From Clostridiales bacterium (lineage in GTDB: Bacteria > Bacillota > Clostridia > Saccharofermentanales > Saccharofermentanaceae): DNA of 64,000 nt. The notes below the pieces were generated by a model. It was not told the origin of the DNA. It saw only the letters and a program-made list of their open reading frames with translations, and did no database searches. The translations under genes were made by a program, and so were the position numbers. Numbering within the stretch: the stretch's first letter is position 1; each line of letters opens with the position of its first letter. The stretch spans positions 303,977-367,976 of the forward strand of contig JAFRQR010000002.1 in the NCBI GenBank assembly GCA_017428545.1. The letters run 5' to 3'. Shown piece by piece: positions 50,430 through 60,600 of this stretch.

Positions 50430-51641
50430 ATGGATATCGAAAACGCATATATCACTCTTCCGAAAGGCTTTGTGGCCAACGGCGTACATGCAGGATTAAA
50501 ACCGAACGGCAATCCCGATCTCGGCTTTATCGCTTCTGACCGCCCTGCTTCCGTCGCCGGAGTTTATACCAGAAATCTTGTAAAAGGCCACTCTCTTACG
50601 CGTTCAATTTCCATTATCAATAAAAAAGAGACCGTACGCGGCATCATCATTAACAGCGGTAACGCAAATGCCTGCGTCGGTGAAATCGGCGAGGAAGATG
50701 CAAGTTCGATGGCTTCCGCCGTGGCAAAAGAACTGAACGTTGATGCGGACGATATCCTCACCGCTTCGACCGGCGTTATCGGTTCCCGTCTCCCGCTCGA
50801 TAAGATCATCGCTGCGATCCCCGGCCTTGTTAACAACGCTTCTTCTTCCGAAGAGACCGGTCATCGTGCAGAAAGAGCGATCATGACAACTGATACACAG
50901 CCCAAAGAAGTTGCCGCTACCGTCAGCATCTTCGGAAAAGAGATCACGATCGCCGCGATCGCCAAGGGTTCCGGCATGATCCACCCGAATCTGGCAACGA
51001 TGATCAGTGTCTTTACAACAGATGCGAACATCAAGCAGGATGTTCTTCAGTCCATGATCAGCGACAACGTTAAAGATACATATAACCGCGTTTCCGTTGA
51101 CGGCGACACTTCCGTATGCGACATGGTCGTCATCATGGCCAACGGTGCTTCCGAAACTCCTGAGATCACCATGGGTTCCGAAGAGTACGAAACATTTAAA
51201 GAAGCTTTCCATGCGCTTTGCTTTGATCTTGCCAAGATGATCGCTTCGGACGGCGAAGGCGCTTCCAAACTCGTCGAGGTGGAAGTCGTCGGGGCGAAAA
51301 CCGCTCAGGATGCATATCTCTGCGTGCTTGCGATCTGCCGTTCCCCGCTCTGTAAAACGGCCATCTTCGGTCAGGACGCCAACTGCGGCCGTTTCATCAC
51401 GGCGCTCGGTTATTCCGGTGCCGACATCGATCCTGATAAGATCAGCATGTTCTTATCCGGACTTCCGGTCTACGAGAAAGGCGTTGCCCTTCCTTTTGAT
51501 GAAGAGGTCGCTAAGGAAAAGCTCTCTAAACACGATATCCTCATCCGTGTCGAATTAAATGACGGCGAATACAACGATCGTATGTGGACATGTGACTTCA
51601 CCTATGATTACGTTAAGATCAACGCAAGCTACAGAAGCTGA
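50430..51641 (+). CDS. argJ: Glutamate N-acetyltransferase / ornithine acetyltransferase
   Basis: 403 residues. ArgJ transfers the acetyl group from N-acetylornithine to glutamate and recycles it in arginine synthesis; some members also use acetyl-CoA. The self-cleavage site is visible as HPNLATM, with the catalytic threonine. Other landmarks: NSGNANAC, VDGDTSVCDMVV and DGEGASKLVEV. A GAGG-like site lies before the ATG. It is a single-gene unit on the plus strand, converging with uvrA-clpE. No other arg genes are in the window. Confidence 0.95.
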   Translation: MDIENAYITLPKGFVANGVHAGLKPNGNPDLGFIASDRPASVAGVYTRNLVKGHSLTRSISIINKKETVRGIIINSGNANACVGEIGEEDASSMASAVAKELNVDADDILTASTGVIGSRLPLDKIIAAIPGLVNNASSSEETGHRAERAIMTTDTQPKEVAATVSIFGKEITIAAIAKGSGMIHPNLATMISVFTTDANIKQDVLQSMISDNVKDTYNRVSVDGDTSVCDMVVIMANGASETPEITMGSEEYETFKEAFHALCFDLAKMIASDGEGASKLVEVEVVGAKTAQDAYLCVLAICRSPLCKTAIFGQDANCGRFITALGYSGADIDPDKISMFLSGLPVYEKGVALPFDEEVAKEKLSKHDILIRVELNDGEYNDRMWTCDFTYDYVKINASYRS

Positions 51642-51667
51642 GATCCGATACAGATCACCAAAACGAA

Positions 51668-51689
51668 AAAGCGGCCATCCGGCCGCTTT
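51668..51689. terminator. Bidirectional terminator
   Basis: AAAGCGGCC-ATCC-GGCCGCTTT, a nine-base stem between the convergent argJ and clpE-like genes, with A and T runs on either side. Confidence 0.9.
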
Positions 51690-51693
51690 CTTT

Positions 51694-54150
51694 TTACTTT
51701 TCTTCTTTCTTCTCTTTCACATCGAAAGTGAACTGTTCTTTCCGGAAGCCCACCGAGATCTTTTCGGCGTTAGTGAATTTACCGGTAAGGTACATATCCG
51801 CGAGCGGATCTTCGATCCGTCTTTGGATCGTCTTACGAAGCGGCCTTGCGCCGAATTTCGGATCGTATCCTTCCTTGGCCAGCTGATCTTTCGCAGCTTC
51901 GGAAACAGAAAGACCTACTCCCTTTTCTTTCATCTGAGCAGTTACTTCCTTAAGCATAAGATCCACGATCTTACGGATCTCTTCTCTTGTAAGTTCCTGG
52001 AATACCACGATCTCATCGACACGGTTTAAGAACTCCGGACGGAACTGTTCTTTAAGGGCAGTATTGACACGGTTCTCCAGAGCGATATGGTCATCGCCGT
52101 TAAAGCCGAATCCGTTTGCCTTTAAAGATGTACCGGCATTCGAGGTCATGATAATGATCGAGTTTTCAAAGTTGACCACACGGCCGTGGCTGTCTGTCAG
52201 ACGGCCGTCATCTAAGATCTGAAGCATTACATTAAAAACATCCGGATGCGCTTTTTCGATCTCATCGAAAAGAATGACGGAATAAGGTCTTCTTCTCACC
52301 TTTTCAGTAAGCTGCCCGCCATCATCATAGCCGACATAACCCGGAGCAGCTCCGAAAAACTTGGTGACTTCCCACTTCTCCATATACTCAGACATATCGA
52401 CGCGGATCAGTGCATCTTCTTTGGCAAACATTGCCTCAGCAAGTGCTTTTACCAGCTCAGTCTTACCTACACCGGTCGGACCGACGAAGATAAACGAAGA
52501 AGGCTTATGCTTCTTACCAAATCCTGAACGGTTTCTTCTGATGGCTCTTGCGAGTGCACTGACAGCCTTCTCCTGACCAATGACACGTTCATGAAGACGG
52601 TCCTCAAGTTTTAGAAGTCTTTCGGACTCCGACTCAGAGATCCTCTTTACCGGAATCCCGGTCCACATCTCGATGACACGGCCGATATCTTCAAAATCGA
52701 TAATATCCGGTTTCAGTTCATCTTCCAAAGACTCGATCTGCTTTTCCAGACGCATGACCTGCGACTTCTTCTCGGCCTGTTTTTCATAGAGACTCTCTTT
52801 CTCGATCTCCTCTGGGGTCGCTGACATCTCAATACGGGCTTCCAAAGCTTTTACTTCTTTGTCCAATGCCGCATAATCTTCTTTGAGTTTGGCCAGTTTT
52901 ACCAGACGTTCTTCTTCAAGGTTGGCATGAGATCCTGCCTCATCCAGAACGTCGATCGCCTTATCCGGCAGGAAACGGTCCGTAATATAGCGTGAAGACA
53001 TGCGGACCGCATATTCGATCACGTCATCCGGATATTTCACGAAATGGTGCTCTTCGTAGTAATCCTTCACGCCCTTTAAGATCTCGATCGTGTCCTCAAT
53101 AGAAGGTTCTTCAATAATGACCTTCTGGAAACGGCGCTCGAGCGCGGAATCCTTTTCAATATGGCGGCGGTACTCATCAAGAGTGGTCGAACCGATCACG
53201 CGGATCTCACCTTTGGCCAGAGCCGGCTTAAGGATATTCGCCGCATTCATGGCACCCTCTGCATCTCCGGCTCCCATGATGTTATGCATCTCATCGATGA
53301 CCAAAATAACATTCTGGTTTTTGGTTGCCTCATCGACAACATTCTTCATACGGCTCTCAAACTGACCACGGAACTGAGTTCCGGCGACCATTGCCGTCAT
53401 ATCCAGAAGATATACGGACATATTCAAAAGTTTCGGCGGTACTTCACCATTGGCGATCTTGACTGCCAGGCCCTCTGCCACAGCTGTTTTACCGACACCA
53501 GGTTCTCCGATCAGCGCCGGGTTATTCTTGGAACGGCGGTTGAGGATCTGTACGACTCTCTCGAGTTCCTTTTCACGGCCGATCAGACGGTCGATCTTTC
53601 CTTCTTTGGCAAGACGTGTCAGATTCGTGCCGTACTGCTCGAGGAACTTATTCTTGGTCTTTCCCTCTTTCTTCTGGCTCTTACGCTTTTCCTGGTCTTT
53701 TCCGAGATGGAGGAATCCGAGATTGGATTCATTCTCGTCTTCATCTCCCTCTTCCTGTTTCCCGAAAATGTTGAACGGGAAGATTCCGCGCTTGCCTTTC
53801 TCCTCGCTTTCCACTTCTTCGAAGGGAAGCTCAATATCCGCGTCTTCCACATCCATATCCGGGTCATCTTCCGGCATATCATCCAGAGAAAAACTGTCAT
53901 TGACGAGCATTTTGAAAAGATCCTGCGGATTTGCAGTCTCCGCACCGCTCATCAGACGGTTAAGGCGCTCGGTCACTTCATCAATGTTGTTATCATTGAT
54001 CCCTGCCGCCGAAAACATATCTCTGATGTCTCCAAGGCCCGTGTCATATGCACACTTGATGCAAAGGCCCTCGTTGATGCGTTCGTTATTCTCAAAACGG
54101 GTAGTGAAAACGACTGCTACATTCTTTTTACAGATATCACAAAGACTCAT
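51694..54150 (-). CDS. ClpE-like Clp ATPase with N-terminal zinc finger
   Basis: 818 residues. The two AAA+ modules carry Walker A (GEPGVGKTAVAEG and GPTGVGKTELVKA) and Walker B (VILVIDEMHNI and VILFDEIEKAHPD), and a coiled middle domain lies at about 390-490. The N-terminus is a Cys-4 zinc finger (CDICKK...CIKCA) in place of the double Clp-N repeat. This layout is characteristic of ClpE, which unfolds proteins for ClpP and takes part in heat and stress recovery. The gene begins immediately after uvrA (adjacent bases), so it depends on the same promoter and LexA-like site. Confidence 0.88.
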   Translation of the reverse strand: MSLCDICKKNVAVVFTTRFENNERINEGLCIKCAYDTGLGDIRDMFSAAGINDNNIDEVTERLNRLMSGAETANPQDLFKMLVNDSFSLDDMPEDDPDMDVEDADIELPFEEVESEEKGKRGIFPFNIFGKQEEGDEDENESNLGFLHLGKDQEKRKSQKKEGKTKNKFLEQYGTNLTRLAKEGKIDRLIGREKELERVVQILNRRSKNNPALIGEPGVGKTAVAEGLAVKIANGEVPPKLLNMSVYLLDMTAMVAGTQFRGQFESRMKNVVDEATKNQNVILVIDEMHNIMGAGDAEGAMNAANILKPALAKGEIRVIGSTTLDEYRRHIEKDSALERRFQKVIIEEPSIEDTIEILKGVKDYYEEHHFVKYPDDVIEYAVRMSSRYITDRFLPDKAIDVLDEAGSHANLEEERLVKLAKLKEDYAALDKEVKALEARIEMSATPEEIEKESLYEKQAEKKSQVMRLEKQIESLEDELKPDIIDFEDIGRVIEMWTGIPVKRISESESERLLKLEDRLHERVIGQEKAVSALARAIRRNRSGFGKKHKPSSFIFVGPTGVGKTELVKALAEAMFAKEDALIRVDMSEYMEKWEVTKFFGAAPGYVGYDDGGQLTEKVRRRPYSVILFDEIEKAHPDVFNVMLQILDDGRLTDSHGRVVNFENSIIIMTSNAGTSLKANGFGFNGDDHIALENRVNTALKEQFRPEFLNRVDEIVVFQELTREEIRKIVDLMLKEVTAQMKEKGVGLSVSEAAKDQLAKEGYDPKFGARPLRKTIQRRIEDPLADMYLTGKFTNAEKISVGFRKEQFTFDVKEKKEEK

Positions 54151-57100
54151 TTATTCTTCCTTCTCTTCCAGGGGTTTTCTCTTTCTCCTGGGTTTCGGAC
54201 CGGTAGCAATCTCCAGCGCTTCCCGCTCCACCTTTCTTTTCTGTTCGGAATCATCGATCGGTCCGGATTTCTTCATTCTTGCCTTCGTACTATCAAGAAC
54301 CGGCTTTAAGAACTGTCCGGTATAAGAGCCGGGCACTTTACAGACCTCTTCGGGAGAACCGCAAGCAACGATCGTGCCGCCCTTATCTCCTCCCTCAGGG
54401 CCAAGATCGATAATATAATCCGCCGTTTTGATCACATCGAGGTTATGCTCGATGACCAAAACAGTATTACCATTTTCGGCCAGGCGGTTCAAAATGTCAA
54501 CCAACTTATGAACGTCAGCGATGTGAAGACCCGTCGTCGGCTCGTCCAGAATGTAGAAAGTACGGCCCGTACTGCGCTTACTGAGCTCTGTTGCCAGTTT
54601 GACACGCTGTGCCTCACCGCCGGAAAGCTGTGTTGCCGGCTGTCCGAGACGGATATAGCCGAGGCCGACCTCGGAAAGCGTCTGCAGTTTGGACGCAATA
54701 CGCGGAACGTTCTTAAAGAAATCGAGTGCTTCATCGACCGTCATTGCAAGCACATCCGCAATACTCTTACCCTTGTACTTGACCTGCAGTGTCTCCCTGT
54801 TATATCTCTTTCCTTTACATACATCGCATTTAACATATACATCAGGAAGGAAGTGCATCTCGATCTTGTTCACGCCATCGCCCGAGCAGGCTTCACAGCG
54901 TCCGCCCTTGACGTTAAAACTGAACCTTCCATTCTTATATCCTCTTGCTTTGGCATCCGGAGTATTCGCGAAAAGCTCTCGTATCAGTTCGAAGCATCCG
55001 GTATAGGTGGCCGGATTTGATCTCGGGCTTCTTCCGATCGGAGACTGGTCGATCGCGATGACCTTATCAAGATGTCCGACACCATTGATCTTATCGCAAA
55101 GTCCCTTAGATCGTCTTGCTCCGTTTAGGTCAGTTGCAAGTTTCCTCAGAATGATACCATTGACCAAAGAACTCTTACCGGATCCGGAAACACCCGTGAT
55201 ACAAGTAAACAGGCCGATCGGGATATCGACATTGATCTTCTTCAAGTTATTCTCTCTTGCCCCAATGATACTAAGATATCTGCCGTCAGGCTTTCTTCTT
55301 TTTACCGGGATCGGAATAAACTTTTCGCCCGACAGGTATTGGCCCGTGATCGACTGCGGGATCTTCATGATCTCTTCGGCTGTTCCGACACCGACGACAA
55401 AACCGCCATGCTCACCGGCACCCGGACCCATATCGACGATAATATCGGCCGCACGCATCGTATCCTCATCATGCTCAACGACAAGAACGGTGTTTCCGAG
55501 ACGCTTGAGTTTCTCAAGCGTTGCCAGAAGACGGTTATTATCTCTCTGATGAAGTCCGATCGAAGGTTCATCCAGAATATAAAGGACGCCCGTTAGGCTC
55601 GAACCGATCTGCGTCGCCAGGCGGATACGCTGGGCCTCACCGCCGGAAAGCGTTGCCGCTGCACGGGCAAGAGTCAGATAATCCAGTCCGACGTCGACCA
55701 TAAAGCCGAGTCTTGCGAGGATCTCCTTAAGGATCGGCTCAGCGATCTTCTTCTCTCTGGTCTTAAGATTCAGATTCTGAAAGTGCTTTATACACTTTCT
55801 GATCGGCATGCTCGTCACTTCAAAGATATTCTTGCCGCCCACGGTCACGGCAAGCGAAGAAGGCTTCAGTCTCGCACCGTGGCAGCTGCTGCACTCCGTC
55901 GTTGTCATATACTGTTCGTAATGCTGCTTCAGTTCCTCGGAAGAAGCTTCCCGGCTTCTTCTTTCGACGCTCGGAATAACGCCCTCCCAGGAATTCATAT
56001 AAAGTCCGTCACGGCGATAGATACTGTTCGTCGTGTCGATGATCATCTTCTCTCCGCCGTTTCCGTAAAGGATAATGTCCTGGATCTTCTTCGGAAGTTT
56101 GTTCCACGGGGTATCCAGAGAGAACCCGTACCTTGCGGAAAGCGCCTCGATAAATGCACGTCCCCAGCTCTTCGGGTCATCAAACTTCCAGCCTGCCGTC
56201 GTGATCGCGCCATCGTTGATCGAAGCTTCCGGCTTTTGAACACAAAGCTCCGGATCGACATTCGTATGATAACCGAGACCGGAACACTCCGGACATGCAC
56301 CGAACGGATTATTGAACGAGAACATTCTCGGAGACAGTTCTTCTACACTTATACCGCAGTCCGGGCAGGACAATTTCTGCGAGAAAAGCACTTCATTGAT
56401 CTCATATGTGCGTTCCCCGTCTTCCCCTTCCGCCGGCACCTGGATCTCAACAAGAAGCAGGCCGTCCGCAAGTTTGAGCGCTGTCTCACAGGAGTCGGTA
56501 AGTCTCGTTCTGGCATCTTCTCTGACGACAAGACGGTCGATGACGACCTCGATATCATGTTTCTTATTCTTTTCCAGCTTGATCTCTTCTTCGTCAAGTT
56601 CGTGCATCTCCCCGTCCAGACGGATCCTTGCATAACCGCTCTTTCTGTATTCTTCGATCTGCTTAGCAAATTCACCTTTACGTCCGCGGACGACCGGAGC
56701 CATCAGGATGAGTCTTGTGCCTTCACGATAACTCATCAGCTGTTCGATGATCTGGTCGATCGACTGGGACATGATCTCTTTTCCGCACTTATAGCAGTGC
56801 GGCACGCCGATACGTGCATAAAGGAGACGGAAATAGTCATATACCTCCGTAACCGTACCGACTGTGGATCTCGGGTTACGGCTTGTCGTCTTCTGGTCGA
56901 TCGCGATGGACGGAGAAAGACCGTCGATGCTGTCGAAATCAGGTTTTTCGAGTTGGCCCAGGAACTGCCTTGCATAAGAAGACAGAGACTCTACATATCT
57001 TCTTTGTCCCTCAGCATAGATCGTATCAAAAGCCAGTGAAGATTTTCCCGAACCGGAAAGTCCCGTTACTACTACAAACTTGTCTCTGGGAATATCCAGA

Positions 57101-57156
57101 TTGATATTCTGAAGGTTATGCTCTCTTGCGCCACGGATGCGGATATAGTCATTCAT
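54151..57156 (-). CDS. uvrA: Excinuclease ABC subunit A
   Basis: 1001 residues from the ATG at 57156; the frame continues upstream to 57228 but without a ribosome site there. It finds bulky DNA lesions with UvrB in nucleotide excision repair. Landmarks are two ABC ATPases ([14 protein letters not shown] and [14 protein letters not shown]), two signature segments LSGGEAQR, and zinc fingers CPDCG, CSSCHG and CEACSGDG. The C-terminal 50 residues ([11 protein letters not shown]... to PLEEKEE) are a charged extra tail beyond the usual end. A LexA-like box lies 19 bases before the start. Confidence 0.97.
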   Translation of the reverse strand: MNDYIRIRGAREHNLQNINLDIPRDKFVVVTGLSGSGKSSLAFDTIYAEGQRRYVESLSSYARQFLGQLEKPDFDSIDGLSPSIAIDQKTTSRNPRSTVGTVTEVYDYFRLLYARIGVPHCYKCGKEIMSQSIDQIIEQLMSYREGTRLILMAPVVRGRKGEFAKQIEEYRKSGYARIRLDGEMHELDEEEIKLEKNKKHDIEVVIDRLVVREDARTRLTDSCETALKLADGLLLVEIQVPAEGEDGERTYEINEVLFSQKLSCPDCGISVEELSPRMFSFNNPFGACPECSGLGYHTNVDPELCVQKPEASINDGAITTAGWKFDDPKSWGRAFIEALSARYGFSLDTPWNKLPKKIQDIILYGNGGEKMIIDTTNSIYRRDGLYMNSWEGVIPSVERRSREASSEELKQHYEQYMTTTECSSCHGARLKPSSLAVTVGGKNIFEVTSMPIRKCIKHFQNLNLKTREKKIAEPILKEILARLGFMVDVGLDYLTLARAAATLSGGEAQRIRLATQIGSSLTGVLYILDEPSIGLHQRDNNRLLATLEKLKRLGNTVLVVEHDEDTMRAADIIVDMGPGAGEHGGFVVGVGTAEEIMKIPQSITGQYLSGEKFIPIPVKRRKPDGRYLSIIGARENNLKKINVDIPIGLFTCITGVSGSGKSSLVNGIILRKLATDLNGARRSKGLCDKINGVGHLDKVIAIDQSPIGRSPRSNPATYTGCFELIRELFANTPDAKARGYKNGRFSFNVKGGRCEACSGDGVNKIEMHFLPDVYVKCDVCKGKRYNRETLQVKYKGKSIADVLAMTVDEALDFFKNVPRIASKLQTLSEVGLGYIRLGQPATQLSGGEAQRVKLATELSKRSTGRTFYILDEPTTGLHIADVHKLVDILNRLAENGNTVLVIEHNLDVIKTADYIIDLGPEGGDKGGTIVACGSPEEVCKVPGSYTGQFLKPVLDSTKARMKKSGPIDDSEQKRKVEREALEIATGPKPRRKRKPLEEKEE

Positions 57157-57174
57157 ATGTGTTTTGTCCTTGTT

Positions 57175-57188
57175 CGAATATATGTTCC
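57175..57188. promoter_or_regulatory. LexA-like SOS box before uvrA-clpE
   Basis: CGAATATATGTTCC on the plus strand, close to the Gram-positive consensus CGAAC-N4-GTTCG (one main mismatch in each half). It overlaps the start of transcription expected from the -10 TATACT at 57199-57194, a typical operator position. Confidence 0.65.
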
Positions 57189-57193
57189 TTTTC

Positions 57194-57199
57194 AGTATA
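57194..57199 (-). promoter_or_regulatory. -10 of the uvrA-clpE operon
   Basis: TATACT on the minus strand, 38 bases before the ATG. A second TATACT is at 57222-57217; the -35 is weak for both. Confidence 0.45.
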
Positions 57200-57276
57200 A
57201 ACGATAATTTTAATAAAGTATATAGCATTTTACGGATAAGTCCAGAAGACTTTTATGATAAATCCTATCAAGGCAC

Positions 57277-57305
57277 TTGCACCGCTAAAAATCTTATGGT
57301 ATTAT
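57277..57305 (+). promoter_or_regulatory. Promoter of tRNA-Glu
   Basis: TTGCAC (57277), 17 bases, TATTAT (57300-57305), with TGG before the -10 (extended), 32 bases before the tRNA. Confidence 0.5.
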
Positions 57306-57337
57306 CTTCCATGCACTTAAAAAGTGAGTGGTGACCT

Positions 57338-57412
57338 GGCCCCATGGTCAAGCGGTTAAGACGGAGCCCTCTCAAGGCTCAATCAGGAGTTCGATTCTCC
57401 TTGGGGTCACCA
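57338..57412 (+). tRNA. tRNA-Glu (CTC)
   Basis: 75 nucleotides with encoded CCA. Acceptor stem GGCCCCA/TGGGGTC; loop CTCTCAA between GAGCC and GGCTC, so the anticodon is CTC for GAG. Single tRNA unit on the plus strand. Confidence 0.92.
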
Positions 57413-57419
57413 CAAAAGC

Positions 57420-57448
57420 AAAGGAGTTGTCACAATGACAACTCCTTT
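57420..57448. terminator. Bidirectional terminator
   Basis: AAAGGAGTTGTCA-CAA-TGACAACTCCTTT, a 13-base stem after tRNA-Glu and after the surface-protein pair on the opposite strand. Confidence 0.9.
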
Positions 57449-57465
57449 TGTTTTTCTGATTTTGT

Positions 57466-58836
57466 TTATTCGGGATCTGCTATATCAGGGGATTTTTCCG
57501 GTGGAGCATCTTCCTCCGGCAATGTATTTCCCGCTTTATTCTTATTAGAGAAAAGCCTATTCAGCTCTTCTTCCATGATCCTCTGTCTTCTTTCCATTTC
57601 AAGCAGTTCAGGATCGACATTTGCCGCCGGGGCTCTTCTTCCCGGTCTTTGCGGAGCAGGAGCTTCTGAAGGATCCTTCCTCATTTCGGTTTTTTCTTGG
57701 TTCTCCGGTGCCGGCTTAGTATTTGCACCCGCCACATTTGATCGTACCGGACGGATCGCACGTGCGGCAGCCATACCGACTGTCGGCTTTTGCAGATAAC
57801 CGTTCATGACCTCCGGTTTCGGCTCCTCCGGATCGGGTTCCTTAGATTTCTTCATAGACCTAATCTTCTCAACAACTGCACCAACCGGAATAAAATTCTT
57901 ACAGATATCCGGGAAAGACATCTCCTTCTTGGCCAGATGGTTATATCTCAGGAATATAAGGAGCACAAGGATAAACAGTATCCCCAAAAGGATATATGTG
58001 GAGTAATCTGTCGAATCATCCGAAGATGTTGACGCACGTACAACCGCTTTTTTCGTCTCTTCAGCCGTAGTCGTTCCCTCGCCCGGATCTGTTTCCGAAG
58101 GTTCCGTTTCAGAAACAACAGGAGCGATCACCAACGGTTCGGTTTCAGAAGTCTCCTCCGGAAGAGTTGTTTCTTCTGACGTTTCCGATGTCTCCGAAGA
58201 CTCAGGCACCGGTGTCGGTGTTTTCGTCGGCTTCGGTGTGGATGTCGGAGCAGGAGTTGCCGTCGGAGCCGCAGTCGTTTCCGTCGCATCTGCTACTACA
58301 GGCACAGGAGTCGGCGTAGCAGTCGGAAGCGGTGTAGGCGTACTCGTAGGTACCGGCGTAGGCGTTGGCGACGGTGTCGGGGTCGGAGTCGGCGTATTTG
58401 TAGGTATCGGAGTCGGTGTCGGGTTATCGCCGCTTAAAATGGATACACCTTGCAGCGTCGCCCAAAAGTTCGTAATGTTTGTTTCGTTAACGTTTATGGT
58501 ATATTTCCCGTTCGGATTTCCCGAAGTCCCCGTTACTTTTACGGTAAGGTATGAGCCGGAACTGGAAAACGTTACTCCTGCAGGAAAGGAAAAACAAGAT
58601 TTCGGCATGTCATCCTTCGACAGTTCAAAGGAGACCATCAGGGAATCGCCAACATTATATCCTTTGGTTACAAATATAAAATAGCCGTGATCAGCATCCG
58701 TGTTTCCGCATTTTTCAACATAACAGGCCGAAGCAGATACCTTTGTGGCAAGTGAAGGCAGAAACAAAAGCGCCGTGAAGCATAAAGAAACACTTATGAG
58801 CAAACTGACAAATCTGTTTCTTCGCTCATTAGCCAT
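57466..58836 (-). CDS. Surface protein with TP-rich stalk and conserved cytoplasmic tail (copy 2)
   Basis: 456 residues from the ATG at 58836 (GGAAG eight bases before; the in-frame start at 58860 is less likely). A signal/anchor-type N-terminus ([19 protein letters not shown]) precedes a small beta-rich external domain (about 40-130), then a TP-rich stalk (PTPTPTP units), a Ser/Thr/Glu-rich region, one membrane helix (about 285-305, [16 protein letters not shown]) and a tail of about 150 residues. The tail is nearly the same as in the upstream gene ([42 protein letters not shown]). Its start overlaps the stop of that gene by eight bases. Function unknown. Confidence 0.7.
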   Translation of the reverse strand: MANERRNRFVSLLISVSLCFTALLFLPSLATKVSASACYVEKCGNTDADHGYFIFVTKGYNVGDSLMVSFELSKDDMPKSCFSFPAGVTFSSSGSYLTVKVTGTSGNPNGKYTINVNETNITNFWATLQGVSILSGDNPTPTPIPTNTPTPTPTPSPTPTPVPTSTPTPLPTATPTPVPVVADATETTAAPTATPAPTSTPKPTKTPTPVPESSETSETSEETTLPEETSETEPLVIAPVVSETEPSETDPGEGTTTAEETKKAVVRASTSSDDSTDYSTYILLGILFILVLLIFLRYNHLAKKEMSFPDICKNFIPVGAVVEKIRSMKKSKEPDPEEPKPEVMNGYLQKPTVGMAAARAIRPVRSNVAGANTKPAPENQEKTEMRKDPSEAPAPQRPGRRAPAANVDPELLEMERRQRIMEEELNRLFSNKNKAGNTLPEEDAPPEKSPDIADPE

Positions 58837-60472
58837 TGTTCGCACTTCCTTCACCGCCATCAGGCGCGATGTCGGTTTTCATCTTATTCTTATTCGAGAA
58901 CAGCTGGTTCAGTTCCTGCTCCATGATCTTTTGTCTTCTTTCCATTTCAGCAAGTGTAGGATCAGAATTCGGAGCTGCTGCTCTTCTTCCCGGTCTTTGC
59001 GGAGCCGGAGAATCTGCCGGAGCAGCTTTCTTTTCTGTAGTCTCAGGTTTCTTCTGATCTTCTGTCCCCGATACATTCGATCTTACCGGACGGATCGCGC
59101 GGGCTGCAGCCATACCAACTGTCGGCTTTTGCAGATAACCGTTCATGACCTCCGGTTTCGGTTCCTCCGGATCGGGTTCCTTAGATTTCTTCATGGACTT
59201 TACTTTCTCAATAACAGCGCCGACAGGAATGAAGTTCTTACATATATCCGGGAAAGACATCTCCTTTTTCGCCAGATGGTTATATCTCAGATAAGCAAGG
59301 ATCACAAAAATAAACAGGATCCCCAAGAGGATATATGTGGAATAATCGGTCGAATCATCCGAAGATGTTGACGCACGTACAACCGCTTTTTTCGTCTCTT
59401 CAGCCGTAGTCGTTTCTTCACTCGACTCGGTCTCCGAAGGTTCCGTTTCAGAAACAACTGGCGCAATCACCATCGGCTCAGTTTCAGAGGATTCCTCCGA
59501 GGACGTCTCTTCACTTGTTTCCGACGTCTCCGGGACAGGGGTCGGCGTACTGGTCGGTTTTGGTGTAGCCGTAGGAGCCGCTGTTGTTTCCGTTATTTCA
59601 ATAACCGGAACAGGCGTCGGCGTGCTTGTCGGAAGCGGTGCAGGTGTCGGTGTTGCAGTCGGAACCGGTGTAGGAGTTGGTGTTGGTGTCGGAGATGGGG
59701 TCGGCGTAGGTGTCGGTGCAATGTACGAATAACTCGGATAATTTAAGCCTAGATTCACATCTCCGTCAGATGTGATCTCCACACATATCACCATATCCGT
59801 AAGAGGCGAAAGATCTTTTGTCCTCAGATTGATACTGACAGTGTTACCGCCGTCATTGACATCGAAAACCAGATCTTTCCCGCTCTTTTCATATACTTTG
59901 GTGACCTTCATCTCCACGGTACCGCGCATATTGAAATATCCGAATGACACAGAATTATATTGCGGATCGCCCATGATCATATATTCTTCATTGGTCTTCG
60001 TTTCCGTCTTCGGAACCGCGGAAGAAACTTCTACCGAAGAAACAGTCGCTTCCTGATTTACCGTTGCGCTTACCGAAATTACGGACTCCCCACGCAAGGC
60101 GCCCCTGTCCAGAGTACTGACCGTCATCTTTTTCTTGCTGGTAAAGTAGGCTGATGAATACGAACTGGTCGAAGGCATAACATATCCTCCGTTTCTTCCT
60201 CCGTAAGGTATCGCGCAATCCCTGGAAAAAGTAACAGTCAAAGTCGCAGACTGAAAACCGGAGCAGCCGCTCAGACGAAGATCAAATGAAACTGTCCCTC
60301 CGAAAAAACTGTAGTTTTCAACCGACACGGATGTTCCGGAAACCGGAGCCAAAAGCGCATTTTGCGCAGATGCTTCTACACGGGTCTCAAACAGCGGAAA
60401 AACAAAGCACGCAAGCAAAAATGAGAGAACCAAAATCGAGCTAAAGACACGTCCCCAACGCCCTAACTTCAT
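58829..60472 (-). CDS. Surface protein with TP-rich stalk and conserved cytoplasmic tail (copy 1)
   Basis: 547 residues. A signal/anchor segment (about 10-35) is followed by an external domain (about 40-255) of beta type with Ig/cohesin-like strands ([25 protein letters not shown]), a TP-rich stalk (about 258-290), a Ser/Glu-rich region, a membrane helix (about 382-402, [16 protein letters not shown]) and a tail of 140 residues. The tail is the part shared with the second copy; the external domain is different. A GGAGG site precedes the ATG and a hairpin lies just before it. A cytoplasmic partner that binds the tails is inferred. Confidence 0.7.
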   Translation of the reverse strand: MKLGRWGRVFSSILVLSFLLACFVFPLFETRVEASAQNALLAPVSGTSVSVENYSFFGGTVSFDLRLSGCSGFQSATLTVTFSRDCAIPYGGRNGGYVMPSTSSYSSAYFTSKKKMTVSTLDRGALRGESVISVSATVNQEATVSSVEVSSAVPKTETKTNEEYMIMGDPQYNSVSFGYFNMRGTVEMKVTKVYEKSGKDLVFDVNDGGNTVSINLRTKDLSPLTDMVICVEITSDGDVNLGLNYPSYSYIAPTPTPTPSPTPTPTPTPVPTATPTPAPLPTSTPTPVPVIEITETTAAPTATPKPTSTPTPVPETSETSEETSSEESSETEPMVIAPVVSETEPSETESSEETTTAEETKKAVVRASTSSDDSTDYSTYILLGILFIFVILAYLRYNHLAKKEMSFPDICKNFIPVGAVIEKVKSMKKSKEPDPEEPKPEVMNGYLQKPTVGMAAARAIRPVRSNVSGTEDQKKPETTEKKAAPADSPAPQRPGRRAAAPNSDPTLAEMERRQKIMEQELNQLFSNKNKMKTDIAPDGGEGSANNG

Positions 60473-60486
60473 ACAAAACCTCCAAA

Positions 60487-60505
60487 AACGCTCAAAAAGA
60501 GCGTT
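60487..60505 (-). promoter_or_regulatory. Attenuator-like hairpin before the surface-protein pair
   Basis: AACGCTC-TTTTT-GAGCGTT on the minus strand, a seven-base perfect stem followed by three more T and then the GGAGG of the 60472 gene. It can act as an RNA attenuator or as a ribosome-access switch, or it may be just a terminator. Confidence 0.45.
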
Positions 60506-60530
60506 CCAACTTTATTTCTCCCATAGCACG

Positions 60531-60559
60531 ATAATAGCAAAAGAACCGGCTGATTTCAA
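60531..60559 (-). promoter_or_regulatory. Promoter of the surface-protein pair
   Basis: Minus-strand TTGAAA (60559-60554), 17 bases, TATTAT (60536-60531). It overlaps the citrate synthase terminator hairpin. Confidence 0.6.
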
Positions 60560-60573
60560 TTCAACCGGTTCTT
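60541..60573 (-). terminator. Terminator after citrate synthase
   Basis: AAGAACCGG/CCGGTTCTT stem of nine pairs with a 15-base loop, 28 bases after the citrate synthase stop, with a short T run on the minus strand. Confidence 0.7.
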
Positions 60574-60600
60574 TTTCGTTTGAAACTGCAAGGTTTTCCT

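Noticed and set aside
58190..58440. TP-repeat DNA as CRISPR or satellite array
   Set aside because: The repeats are in frame and encode a Thr/Pro stalk; there are no spacers of constant length.
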